Assembly: GCF_002149035.1 (NCBI RefSeq)
Contig: NZ_NGFP01000036.1
Coordinates: 1-49,079 of the forward strand
Length of the DNA: 49,079 nt
DNA from: Streptosporangium minutum
GTDB taxonomy: Bacteria; Actinomycetota; Actinomycetes; Streptosporangiales; Streptosporangiaceae
Direction: 5' to 3'
Shown: in pieces, positions 36,638 to 44,828 of the stretch
How the letters are laid out: every line of letters begins with the position of its first letter
How positions within the stretch are numbered: position 1 is the first letter of the stretch
Translations under genes and position numbers: made by a program
Notes under the pieces: generated by a model
Told to the model about the DNA's origin: nothing
Database searches by the model: none
The model's input: the letters and a program-made list of their open reading frames with translations, nothing else

Positions 36638-38581
36638 ATGAGCTATCGCTATGGCGAATACCGGGACGGGCCCGACCCGCTCGCCCCGCCGTACGACGTC
36701 CGTTCGGCGCTCGACCAGATGGGCGACGCCGTCCTGTCCGGCTCCAACCCCGGCCACGCCCTGCGTGACCTGCTCAAGCAGGGCCTGCCGGGGGCACAGG
36801 ACCGGCGCGGGCTGGACGACCTGCTCCGCGAGGTACGGCGGCGCCGGCGCGAGCTGCGTGAGCGCGGCCGGCTCGACGGCACGCTGGAGCGGGCCAGGGC
36901 CCTGCTGGACAAGGCGATCGGCCAGGAGCGGAGCGAGCTGTTCCCCGACCCGTCGGACGACGCCCGGCTGCGCGAGTCGGAGCTCGACGGCCTCTCCGAC
37001 GACACGGCGAGCGCGATCCAGGAGCTGAGCACCTACCAGTGGCGCTCGGCCGCCGCCCGGCAGACCTTCGAGGAGCTGCGCGGCCTGCTGCGCAGGGAGG
37101 TGCTCGACAGCCAGTTCCGCGGCATGCGGGAGGCGCTGGCCAACCCCGACCCCGCCGCGATGGAGCGGGTCCGGGAGATGATGTCCGAGCTGAACGACAT
37201 GCTCGACCGGGACGCCCGGGGCGAGCACACGCAGGATGACTTCGAGAATTTCATGTCGAAATATGAAGACATGTTCCCGGAGTCGCCGCGGAACCTGGAG
37301 GAGCTGGTCGACACCCTCGCGCGCCGGGCCGCCGCGACCCAGCGCCTGCTGGCCTCGCTCACCCCCCGCCAGCGCGAGGAGCTCAACGCGCTGATCAACC
37401 AGACGCTGGAGCAGGCCGGGATGGGCGAGCAGATGCGCCGCCTGGGCGAGTCGCTCTACTCCCGCCGCCCCGACCTCGCCTGGAACACCCCGGAACGGCT
37501 GACCGGCGACGACCCCATGGGGATGGGCGACGCGGTGACGGCCCTCGACGAGCTCGCCGACCTGACCCAGCTGGAGGCCGCGCTCCGCCAGGACTACCCC
37601 GGCGCGCGGCTGGACGACATCGACGAGGGGGCGATCCGCCGCGCGCTGGGCCGCGCGGCCGTCGACGACCTGGAGGCGCTCCGGCAGATCGAGCGGGAGC
37701 TGGAGCAGCAGGGCTACCTCCGCCGCCAGCGGGGCAAGCTGGAGCTCACCCCCAAGGCCGTCCGCCGCCTGGGCGAGACCGCCCTGCGCCGCGTCTTCGC
37801 CTCGCTCGAATCGGGCCGCCGCGGCGACCACGACCAGGTCGACGCCGGTGCCGCCGGAGAGCTCACCGGCTCCTCCCGGCCCTGGCGGTTCGGCGACGAG
37901 CAGCCCATCGACGTGGTGCGCACGGTGGTCAACGGCGTACGGCGCGGCGGGCGCGGCGCGGTCACCCTGTCGGTCGACGACTTCGAGGTGGCGGAGACCG
38001 AGCGGCGCACGGCCGCGGCGGTGTGCCTGCTGGTGGATCTGTCCTACTCGATGGCCCTGCGCGGCACCTGGGCCGCGGCCAAGCAGACCGCGATGGCCCT
38101 GCAGGCGCTCGTCGCCTCGAAGTTCCCCCAGGACTCGGTGCAGATCATCGGCTTCTCCAACTACGCCCGCGTCCTGCAGCCCGACGAGCTGGCCGGGCTG
38201 GAGTGGGACATGGTCCAGGGCACGAACCTGCACCACGCCCTGCTGATCGCCGGCCGCCACCTGGACCGGCACCCCGACTTCGAACCGGTCGTGCTCGTGG
38301 TCACCGACGGCGAACCGACCGCCCACCTGCGGCGCAACGGTTCGGCGGCCTTCGAGTGGCCGCCCACGCAGGAGACGCTGGAGCTGACGCTCGCCGAGGT
38401 CGACAAGATGACCCGGCGCCGGGCGACGCTCAACGTGTTCATGCTCGCCGAGGACGAGCGGCTGAAGGAGTTCGTGAACGAGGTCGCCCGGCGCAACGGC
38501 GGCCGGGTGTTCTCCTCCAGCGCCGACCGGCTGGGCGAATACGTCGTCAGCGACTTCCTGCGGACCCGCCGGGCGCGCTGA
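36638..38581 (+). CDS. VWA-domain protein, partner of the MoxR ATPase
   Basis: A 647-residue cytoplasmic protein. The first ~430 residues are charged and helical ('REVRRRRRELRERGRLDGTL', 'LTPRQREELNALINQTLEQ'), with no known catalytic site. The C-terminal von Willebrand A domain has the MIDAS 'DLSYSM' at D467, 'GTNLHHAL' (threonine) and 'VTDGEPTAH' (last Asp), so metal-dependent ligand binding is expected. Starts 10 bases after the MoxR stop. Together they match the common MoxR/VWA pair of actinomycetes. Confidence 0.92.
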   Translation: MSYRYGEYRDGPDPLAPPYDVRSALDQMGDAVLSGSNPGHALRDLLKQGLPGAQDRRGLDDLLREVRRRRRELRERGRLDGTLERARALLDKAIGQERSELFPDPSDDARLRESELDGLSDDTASAIQELSTYQWRSAAARQTFEELRGLLRREVLDSQFRGMREALANPDPAAMERVREMMSELNDMLDRDARGEHTQDDFENFMSKYEDMFPESPRNLEELVDTLARRAAATQRLLASLTPRQREELNALINQTLEQAGMGEQMRRLGESLYSRRPDLAWNTPERLTGDDPMGMGDAVTALDELADLTQLEAALRQDYPGARLDDIDEGAIRRALGRAAVDDLEALRQIERELEQQGYLRRQRGKLELTPKAVRRLGETALRRVFASLESGRRGDHDQVDAGAAGELTGSSRPWRFGDEQPIDVVRTVVNGVRRGGRGAVTLSVDDFEVAETERRTAAAVCLLVDLSYSMALRGTWAAAKQTAMALQALVASKFPQDSVQIIGFSNYARVLQPDELAGLEWDMVQGTNLHHALLIAGRHLDRHPDFEPVVLVVTDGEPTAHLRRNGSAAFEWPPTQETLELTLAEVDKMTRRRATLNVFMLAEDERLKEFVNEVARRNGGRVFSSSADRLGEYVVSDFLRTRRAR

Positions 38582-38598
38582 CCGCGGGCGGCCTCATC

Positions 38599-39021
38599 TC
38601 ACGCTTCGGCGTAGGCGTGGTAGCCGTTGAGTGCGAGGTCGAAGCCGTCGCGGTAGTGGCGGTAGGAGCGGTAGCAGGGCCGCCAGGCCGTGCTGTTGCC
38701 GACGCCCGCCCGGGCGTCGGCGATGGCGGAGGGGACACGCTCCGGACGGAGCAGCAGACCACCGCCGAGATAGCGGGCCTCGGCGAGCACCGTGCAGGCC
38801 TCACGGTCGCCGGACACATAGCGGCCGCGGCGCCAGCCGCTCTCCTCGTCCCATACCAGCGCGTCGCCGCCGGTCAGGAGGATGGTGACGGCGCGCGGGT
38901 CGCAGGGACCCTCCCACCAGTCGGTGGCCTCGGCGCCCAGCGCCTCGACGACGCGGCTCACGTAGAGAGCCGGCTGCCGCAGCCACTCCTCGGTGTACGG
39001 CTCGACATGTCTCACACCCAC
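38599..39021 (-). CDS. DUF6292-like protein
   Basis: A ~140-residue soluble protein. Start GTG 39021 is 8 bases after AAGGGAG; GTG 39030 overlaps that site. 'YVSRVVEALGAEATDWWEGPCDP' (in parts), 'ALVWDEESGWRRGRYVSGD' and 'ARYLGGGLLLRPERV' match my recollection of the actinobacterial DUF6292 family, often found near ATP-binding regulator (anti-sigma) proteins. Function unknown. Convergent with the VWA gene, 17 bases apart. Confidence 0.7.
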   Translation of the reverse strand: MGVRHVEPYTEEWLRQPALYVSRVVEALGAEATDWWEGPCDPRAVTILLTGGDALVWDEESGWRRGRYVSGDREACTVLAEARYLGGGLLLRPERVPSAIADARAGVGNSTAWRPCYRSYRHYRDGFDLALNGYHAYAEA

Positions 39022-39258
39022 AGCGGGCACTCCCTTGTGCCGTCGTGCACGATCCGGTTCAATGCTCGCCCGGCACGACCGCGATCTCACCACCGACGGT
39101 CCCATCACACGGGAACGAGCTCGCCAGTGATCCTACTCACTCCACCGGGGTGCTCAGGGCCGAAATGCGAAGATCTACCATCGCACGCGACCCGAAAGCC
39201 ATGACATCCACAATGTGATGTTTTCGTGACAACCACTTATCTGTCCGCTCTGTCTCTC

Positions 39259-39284
39259 TCACTGACGGCAGACGCCGTCAGTGA
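39259..39284. promoter_or_regulatory. Perfect inverted repeat upstream of small membrane gene
   Basis: TCACTGACGGC (39259-39269) and GCCGTCAGTGA (39274-39284) are perfect 11-base arms with a 4-base loop AGAC, ending 19 bases before the ATG at 39304. Symmetry and position suit a TetR-type operator; as RNA it would also form a hairpin in the leader. Confidence 0.55.
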
Positions 39285-39303
39285 ACGAAAGTGAGGCAGT
39301 CCG

Positions 39304-39546
39304 ATGGTCGCGGCGATTCTCGTGGCACTGACGCTGGTCGCCGGTGTGTGTTACGAGCTGTTCATGCTTTCACGCACCCGCGACAGGCAGTTCCCGCCAC
39401 ACGCGACGGGCGGGACGTCCCCGGTACGGAGTGACCGGGACCCCTCTCCCGACACGGCGACATCCGGAGAGGGCGCGGAGACATCCGGAGAACTTGCGCG
39501 CGCCATACCCAGCCGAGATCACCGGGGGCTAATGTCTGGCGCATGA
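39304..39546 (+). CDS. Small single-pass membrane protein, unknown
   Basis: An 80-residue ORF with one N-terminal helix ('MVAAILVALTLVAGVCYELF') and a hydrophilic, Pro/Ser/Thr-rich tail containing a short repeat ('TATSGEGAETSGE'). GAGG precedes the ATG by 9 bases, and the stop overlaps the next ATG (ATGA at 39543-39546), which supports a genuine coupled gene. Unknown function; it could be a leader peptide for the next gene. Confidence 0.5.
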   Translation: MVAAILVALTLVAGVCYELFMLSRTRDRQFPPHATGGTSPVRSDRDPSPDTATSGEGAETSGELARAIPSRDHRGLMSGA

Positions 39547-39968
39547 CAGACCTGTTGCTCTGGCTGCACATCGGTTTCGCGATCTTCGCCCTGGGGCCGG
39601 TCACCGCAGCCACCATGTCCACTCCCAGGTTCATCCGCGCCAAGGACGTCAACGTCCTGCGCTACCTGCACAAGACCACGCGCGTCTACGCCATCGCGGC
39701 CATCGGCGTGTTCCTGTTCGGCCTGATACTGGGCCGCGAATACCTGGGCAAACCCTATTTGTCGATCTCCATGACCCTGTTCATCGTCGCCGCGGTGCTC
39801 CTGGTCATCGTGGACCGGGACCAGATCACCGCCATCCGGGTCCTCAGCAACGAGAACCCGGACGACGACGCGAAGGTGCAGACCGGGCGGATCGCCGCGC
39901 TCTCCGGCATTATGACCCTGATCTGGCTGGTCATCCTGGTGCTGATGGTCTGGGGCGACCCGTACTGA
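39543..39968 (+). CDS. Four-helix membrane protein, DUF2269-like
   Basis: A 141-residue integral membrane protein with four helices: 'LLLWLHIGFAIFALGPV', 'VYAIAAIGVFLFGLIL', 'ISMTLFIVAAVLLVIV' and 'SGIMTLIWLVILVLMVW'. A histidine in helix 1 ('WLHIGFA') and the layout resemble DUF2269/CopD-like membrane proteins, but no metal motif is complete. Its last codons, stop included, form the first unit of the tandem repeat at 39959-40078. Confidence 0.8.
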   Translation: MTDLLLWLHIGFAIFALGPVTAATMSTPRFIRAKDVNVLRYLHKTTRVYAIAAIGVFLFGLILGREYLGKPYLSISMTLFIVAAVLLVIVDRDQITAIRVLSNENPDDDAKVQTGRIAALSGIMTLIWLVILVLMVWGDPY

Positions 39969-40078
39969 TGCGGCCCGTACTGACGCTGCCCGTGCTGATG
40001 CGGCCCGTACTGACGTGACCCGTGCTGATGCGGCCCGTACTGACGCTGCCCGTGCTGACGTGACCCGTGCTGACGCTG
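39959..40078. repeat. Eight 15-base tandem repeats containing the stop codon of the preceding gene
   Basis: Units of type CCCGTACTGATGCGG start at 39959 and every 15 bases to 40064. Positions vary A/G and the last five bases alternate among ATGCGG, ACGCTG and ACGTGA endings. Unit 1 covers the final 'Pro-Tyr-stop' of the membrane protein, so the TGA is copied in frame in every unit. No spacers exist, so it is not a CRISPR array. Confidence 0.9.
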
Positions 40079-40105
40079 CCGCCGCCCCGGTGCCGGCGGG
40101 CCCGG

Positions 40106-40168
40106 GCCGCTCCGGGCCGCCCCGGGCCGCTCCGGGCCGCCCCGGGCCGGGGTGACCGATCACCCCGG
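40106..40168. terminator. GC-rich repeat and bidirectional hairpin between convergent genes
   Basis: A 20-base unit (GGGCCGCTCCGGGCCGCCCC) is repeated twice from 40106, followed by a perfect stem: CCGGGGTGA (40147-40155) with TCACCCCGG (40160-40168) and loop CCGA. It lies between the convergent membrane gene and metB, so it could terminate both. Confidence 0.55.
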
Positions 40169-40201
40169 TGCCGGGCGGCCCGTACCGGGCGGCGGGAGCC
40201 G

Positions 40202-41341
40202 CTAGCCCAGCGCCTGGCTCAGGTCGGCGAGCAGGTCGTCGATCGACTCGATGCCGACCGACAGGCGGACCAGGTCGCCGGGGACCTCCAGCGGCGAGCC
40301 CGCCGCCGAGGCGTGCGTCATCCGGCCGGGGTGCTCGATCAGCGACTCGACACCGCCGAGCGACTCGCCCAGGGTGAACAGCTTGGCGCGGTTGCACACC
40401 TCGACCGCCTCGGCCTCCCCTCCGGCCACCCGGAAGGAGACCATGCCTCCGAAGCGCCTCATCTGCTTGGCCGCGACCTCGTGGCCGGGGTGGTCGGGCA
40501 TTCCCGGGTAGAGCACCGAGGTCACCCGCGGGTGGGCGAGCAGGAGGTCGACCACGCGCTCGGCGTTGTCGCAGTGGCGGTCCATCCGCACCCCGAGCGT
40601 CTTGAGACCGCGCAGCGTCAGCCACGCGTCGAACGGCCCCGCCACCGCACCCATCGCGTTCTGGTGGAAGGCGAGCTCCGCGCCCAGCTCGGCGTCGGCC
40701 GTGACCAGCGCGCCGCCGACCACGTCCGAGTGGCCGCCCACGTACTTGGTGGTGGAGTGCACCACGATGTCGGCGCCCAGCGACAGCGGCTGCTGGAGGT
40801 AGGGCGAAGCGAAGGTGTTGTCGACCACCAGCAGGGCGCCGTTGTCGTGCGCGAGCTGGGCCAGGGCCGCGATGTCCGCGATGCCGAGCAGCGGGTTGGT
40901 GGGCGTCTCCACCCAGACGATCCTGGTCTTCTGGGTCATGGCGGCCGCGACGGCGCGCAGGTCGCCGAGCGGCGCCGGGTCGTAGTGCAGCCCCCAGCGC
41001 GCGTGGACCTTGGAGAACAGCCGGTAGGTGCCGCCGTAGGCGTCGTTCGGGATGATGACGTGGTCATCGGGCTTGCAGACCGTGCGGAGCACGGCGTCCT
41101 CGGCCGCCAGGCCGGAGGCGAAGGCAAGGCCCCGGGTGCCGCCCTCGACGGCGGCCATCGCCTCCTCCAGCGCGGTCCTGGTCGGGTTGGCCGACCGGCT
41201 GTACTCATATCCGGCGCGCAGCCCGCCCACGCCGTCCTGCTTGTACGTCGACACCGCGTAGATCGGAGGAACGACGGCCCCGGTGTGGGGGTCAGGCTCC
41301 TGACCTGCGTGGATGGCAAGCGTCTCGAATCCTTCACTCAT
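40202..41341 (-). CDS. metB: Cystathionine gamma-synthase
   Basis: PLP enzyme of the Cys/Met metabolism fold that joins an O-acyl-homoserine with cysteine to give cystathionine. The 379-residue protein starts at ATG 41341 ('MSEGFETLAIHAG'); longer frames upstream run through repeats. PLP lysine K199 is in 'HSTTKYVGGHSDV', with 'YSRSANPTR' and 'SLGGVESLIEHP' typical of the family. Cystathionine gamma-lyase or O-acetylhomoserine sulfhydrylase are related possibilities; the E-x-S-type terminal residues fit MetB/lyase. cbs lies 2 kb away, which supports a transsulfuration role. Confidence 0.9.
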   Translation of the reverse strand: MSEGFETLAIHAGQEPDPHTGAVVPPIYAVSTYKQDGVGGLRAGYEYSRSANPTRTALEEAMAAVEGGTRGLAFASGLAAEDAVLRTVCKPDDHVIIPNDAYGGTYRLFSKVHARWGLHYDPAPLGDLRAVAAAMTQKTRIVWVETPTNPLLGIADIAALAQLAHDNGALLVVDNTFASPYLQQPLSLGADIVVHSTTKYVGGHSDVVGGALVTADAELGAELAFHQNAMGAVAGPFDAWLTLRGLKTLGVRMDRHCDNAERVVDLLLAHPRVTSVLYPGMPDHPGHEVAAKQMRRFGGMVSFRVAGGEAEAVEVCNRAKLFTLGESLGGVESLIEHPGRMTHASAAGSPLEVPGDLVRLSVGIESIDDLLADLSQALG

Positions 41342-41389
41342 ACGGCCAACGCTACTCGCAAAAGCGCCGGCGCCATGCGGCAGCATGAC

Positions 41390-41480
41390 GGGGCCGCACG
41401 CCGTACGCCGGCGGTCACCCGACTGCTCGTCACGACGGCGATCACGGGACCGCACGCGTCACACGACGGCGATCAGGAAA
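41390..41480. repeat. Imperfect repeats upstream of metB
   Basis: CACGACGGCGATCA occurs at ~41430 and CACGACGGCGATCA again at ~41461, within imperfect ~31-base units. The stretch sits between metB and the small membrane gene, both transcribed leftwards. Confidence 0.5.
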
Positions 41481-41494
41481 CGGCACGTCACCCC

Positions 41495-41707
41495 TCAGGC
41501 CGCCTGAGGCTCGTGGTCCTCCACGAGACGCGGCCGCAGCCGCACGACCTCCCCGCCCGCGCCCACCGGCGGGGCCTGGATGTGGCGGCCGCTGGCGCCC
41601 TCGGCGGGCTCCCCGTTGATACGCGACAGCAGGACGGGGTCCGCGAGTGTCAGAGACACCGCGACCACGAGTCCGACGGCCAGCAACACGATCCCGATGA
41701 CGGTCAT
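41495..41707 (-). CDS. Small single-pass membrane protein
   Basis: A 70-residue protein with a strong ribosome site (GAGGAGAAGGAA directly before ATG 41707), one N-terminal helix ('VIGIVLLAVGLVVAVSLTLAD') and a short hydrophilic tail. The excellent ribosome site makes it a real gene. Function unknown; divergent from the sensor kinase gene at 41846. Confidence 0.7.
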   Translation of the reverse strand: MTVIGIVLLAVGLVVAVSLTLADPVLLSRINGEPAEGASGRHIQAPPVGAGGEVVRLRPRLVEDHEPQAA

Positions 41708-41845
41708 TTCCTTCTCCTCTTCGACACCTCAAGCATCGACGGCAGGCACCCCGCCCCGCCTCCACTGAAGGATCGGTTCACGGAGGCACCGATCAGCCGA
41801 ACGGCTGATATTTCATGTCAGCCGTGAGGCCTAGGCTCAGGGGCC

Positions 41846-43069
41846 GTGGGAGAAACACATCGCGTCGTCTACTGGATCCAACGGCTCAGCGAGTTCGCGC
41901 TCATCGGCTGGCTCTCCCTGCTGCTTCTGATCGACCTCGCGATCGCGGCGTCGAACGACGAATGGGCGGCGTGGCTGAATGCCCTGTGCGGCGTCGTCGG
42001 CGTCCTGGCCGTGCTGTGGCGCCGCACCCGGCGGATCGGCGGGTTCGCCGTCCTGCTGGTGATGTCGTTCGTCCTCACCCTGGTCATCGAGACCCTCGGC
42101 GGCCGGGGAGGGCCGGGTCTGGCCGAGACGGGGTCGCTGCTGATCCTGACCATCGGCGGGCTGCGCTGGATCGAGCCGATCAGGCGGGCCGCGCTGTTCT
42201 CCGCGGCGTCGATGATCGTGCTGGAGACCGCGGCGGGGCGCCTCCCCCAGAGCAGCATGGCTCTCGGCACCGGCTTCCTCGTCTTCGTCGGCTGGTCCTT
42301 CGCCGCCGCGGTCGGCGCGTATCTCCGCTTCCAGCTGGAGCGCCGCAAGGAGGCGGTGAGCTCCGTACGGCGGGCCGAACGCCTGGAGCTCGCCAGGGAG
42401 CTGCATGACCTGGTCGCCCACCACATCACCGGGATCGTCGTCCAGGCGCAGGCAGCCAAGATCGTCGCCGAGCAGAAGCCGGAGGCCGTGGTCCCCTCGC
42501 TGGAGGCGATCGCCAGCGCCGGCGCCGACGCGCTGACCTCGATGCGCCGCCTGGTGAGCGTGCTGCGGGCGGAGGACGAGGCCGCCCGGACCCCCGGCAG
42601 CAGGCTCGCGGACATGCGGATCATGGTGGAGCGCTTCTCCGCCGGCGGCCCCAGGGTCGCCTTCGACATCGGCCAGGGCATCACCGACGAGACCCTGGCT
42701 CCGGAGGTGATGACCACCCTCCACCGGGTCCTGCAGGAATCCCTGACCAATGTCCGCCGGCACGCCCCGGGCACCGGTTGGGTGGAGGCGGACCTGCGGC
42801 TCTTCGCCGACTCCGGCGGGCAGGACGGGCCCGACCGGCGCGCCTCGAACGGCAGGCAGACCCCGCGGAACCCGCCGGGCCGCGCGATGGGCACGGTACG
42901 GCTGCGCGTGCGCAACTACGGCTCGGCGGCCGACGTCAGGGTCTCCCGCCTGGGAGGTGGATTCGGCCTGGTGGGCATGGCCGAGCGCGTCGAGGCGCTC
43001 GGCGGCCGTCTTGTCGCCGGCCCCACCCCGGAGGGTGCCTGGGAGGTGCTGGCGGAGTTCGCCGTCTGA
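41846..43069 (+). CDS. Orphan NarL-type sensor histidine kinase
   Basis: A 407-residue kinase from GTG 41846. Four to five N-terminal membrane helices (residues 16-160) form the sensor. The HisKA_3 box 'ELARELHDLVAHHITGIVVQ' has the phospho-acceptor H187; the ATPase domain has the N box 'LQESLTNVRRHAPG', a degenerate D-like box 'VRNYGSA' and the G box 'GGGFGLVGMAERV'. About 27 extra residues (321-347, Gly/Arg/Pro-rich) interrupt the ATPase domain between two beta strands. No response regulator follows: the next gene is cbs on the other strand, after a tandem-repeat spacer. Signal unknown. Confidence 0.92.
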   Translation: MGETHRVVYWIQRLSEFALIGWLSLLLLIDLAIAASNDEWAAWLNALCGVVGVLAVLWRRTRRIGGFAVLLVMSFVLTLVIETLGGRGGPGLAETGSLLILTIGGLRWIEPIRRAALFSAASMIVLETAAGRLPQSSMALGTGFLVFVGWSFAAAVGAYLRFQLERRKEAVSSVRRAERLELARELHDLVAHHITGIVVQAQAAKIVAEQKPEAVVPSLEAIASAGADALTSMRRLVSVLRAEDEAARTPGSRLADMRIMVERFSAGGPRVAFDIGQGITDETLAPEVMTTLHRVLQESLTNVRRHAPGTGWVEADLRLFADSGGQDGPDRRASNGRQTPRNPPGRAMGTVRLRVRNYGSAADVRVSRLGGGFGLVGMAERVEALGGRLVAGPTPEGAWEVLAEFAV

Positions 43070-43318
43070 CCTGCCGACCGGCGGCCCACCGACCTTTCGA
43101 CCTTCCGGCCCCCCGACTCACCGACCTCCTGACCTCCCGGCCCTCCGACTCACCGGCCTTTCGATCTTCCGACCTTCCGGCCACTGGCCCACCGGCCTTC
43201 CGGCCGACCGGTCCTCTGGCCTTCCGACCCTCCGGCTCACCAGCCTTTCGATCTTCCGGTCTTTCACCCCACCGACCTTTCGATCTCCCGGCCTTTCGAC
43301 CGGCGGGCCGGTGAGCGA
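43070..43318. repeat. ~250-base degenerate 9-base-period repeat between kinase and cbs
   Basis: The stretch consists of variants of CCTTTCGAT, CTTCCGACC and TTCCGGCC; longer units such as 'CTCACCGGCCTTTCGATCTT' recur (near 43151 and, with changes, 43223). It fills the entire spacer between the convergent kinase and cbs genes and has no coding conservation. Confidence 0.8.
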
Positions 43319-43323
43319 GGCGG

Positions 43324-44694
43324 CTAGTGGTTGGCGAGGAAGGCCAGCAGGTCCTGGCGGGTGACCAGGCCGACGGGCTTGCCGTCGTCGAGGACGACCG
43401 CGGCGTCGGCCTTCTCCAGCGCCTCGACCGCGATGGAGACCGGCTCGCCCGCACCGATCATGGGCAGCGGCTGGGACATATGGTCGGCCAGCGGGTCGGT
43501 CGGCCGCACCCGGCCGCGGTAGAGGGCGTCGAGCAGGTCGCGCTCCAGGATCGAGCCGACCACCTCGGCGGCCATGACCGGCGGCTCCTCCTTCATCACC
43601 GGAAGCTGCGACACGCCGTACTCCCGCATGATGGAGATGGCCGTGTCCACCGACTCGTGCGGGTGGGTGTGCACGAACTCCGGCATGCCGGAGCCCTTGC
43701 GGGTCAGCACGTCCTTGACCAGGCCCTCGTCGCTGGAGGTGGTCAGGAAGCCGTAGTCGGCCATCCAGTCGTCGTTGAAGATCTTCGACAGGTAGCCCCG
43801 GCCGCCGTCGGGCAGCAGCACCACGACCACGTCGTCCGGGCCGGCCTGCTTGGCCACGCGCAGCGCCGCGACCACCGCCATGCCGCAGGAGCCGCCCACC
43901 AGCAGCGCCTCCTCGCGGGCCAGGCGGCGGGTCATGCCGAAGGAGTCCTTGTCGGAGACGGCGATGATCTCGTCGCAGATCGCGGTGTCGTAGGTGGCCG
44001 GCCAGATGTCCTCGCCGACGCCCTCCACCAGATAGGGCCGCCCGCTGCCGCCGGAGTAGACCGAACCCTCCGGGTCCGCTCCGATGACCTTCACCCGGCC
44101 GTCGGAGACCTCCTTGAGGTAGCGGCCGACGCCGCTGATCGTGCCGCCCGTGCCGACACCCGCCACGAAGTGGGTGATCCGGCCCTCGGTCTGCTCCCAG
44201 AGCTCCGGACCGGTGGAGTGGTAGTGGCTGTCGGGGTTGTTCGGGTTGGAGTACTGGTCCGGCTTCCAGGCGTTCGGCGTCTCCCGGGCCAGCCGGTCGG
44301 AGACGGAGTAGTAGGAGCTCGGGTGGTCGGGAGAGACCGCGGTCGGGCAGACCACGACCTCCGCGCCATAGGCGCGCAGGACCGCGATCTTGTCCTGGGC
44401 GACCTTGTCGGGCACCACGAACAGGCACTTGTAGCCCCGCTGCTGGGCCACGATGGCCAGCCCGATCCCGGTGTTGCCCGACGTGGGCTCCACGATCGTG
44501 CCGCCGGGGCGCAGCGCGCCCGACTTCTCGGCGGCATCGATCATCCGTACCGCGATCCGGTCTTTCACCGAGCCGCCAGGATTGAAATACTCCACCTTGG
44601 CCAGCACTTGAGCCGGCAGCCCCGCCGTCACCTTGTGCAGCCGGACGAGTGGAGTGTTGCCCATCAGCTCCACGAGTGAGTCATGTACGCGCAC
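43324..44694 (-). CDS. cbs: Cystathionine beta-synthase
   Basis: PLP enzyme condensing serine with homocysteine to cystathionine (the first step of reverse transsulfuration). The 456-residue protein starts at GTG 44694 with GAGGTG 7 bases before it. PLP lysine K44 is in 'NPGGSVKDRIAVRMI', the loop 'EPTSGNTGIG' follows, 'GVGTGGTISGVGRYLKE' binds the phosphate, and two C-terminal CBS domains ('SIMREYGVSQLPVM', 'KADAAVVLDDGKPVGLVT') give the regulatory Bateman module. No heme-binding N-terminus. Pairs with metB at 40202. Confidence 0.95.
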   Translation of the reverse strand: MRVHDSLVELMGNTPLVRLHKVTAGLPAQVLAKVEYFNPGGSVKDRIAVRMIDAAEKSGALRPGGTIVEPTSGNTGIGLAIVAQQRGYKCLFVVPDKVAQDKIAVLRAYGAEVVVCPTAVSPDHPSSYYSVSDRLARETPNAWKPDQYSNPNNPDSHYHSTGPELWEQTEGRITHFVAGVGTGGTISGVGRYLKEVSDGRVKVIGADPEGSVYSGGSGRPYLVEGVGEDIWPATYDTAICDEIIAVSDKDSFGMTRRLAREEALLVGGSCGMAVVAALRVAKQAGPDDVVVVLLPDGGRGYLSKIFNDDWMADYGFLTTSSDEGLVKDVLTRKGSGMPEFVHTHPHESVDTAISIMREYGVSQLPVMKEEPPVMAAEVVGSILERDLLDALYRGRVRPTDPLADHMSQPLPMIGAGEPVSIAVEALEKADAAVVLDDGKPVGLVTRQDLLAFLANH

Positions 44695-44828
44695 CGGATG
44701 ATCACCTCGAAATACCAAAGCTTTGTCAGCTTGTTGTGTTGAACGCCCGGGTCCCCTGGGGGTGGACGGGACTCGGCTACTTTTCAAGGCAACGCTACCG
44801 CCGCGCCGTATCGAGGGAGCAACGCCAC

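Noticed and set aside
39959-40078. Possible CRISPR array
   Set aside because: Units are contiguous 15-base repeats without spacers.
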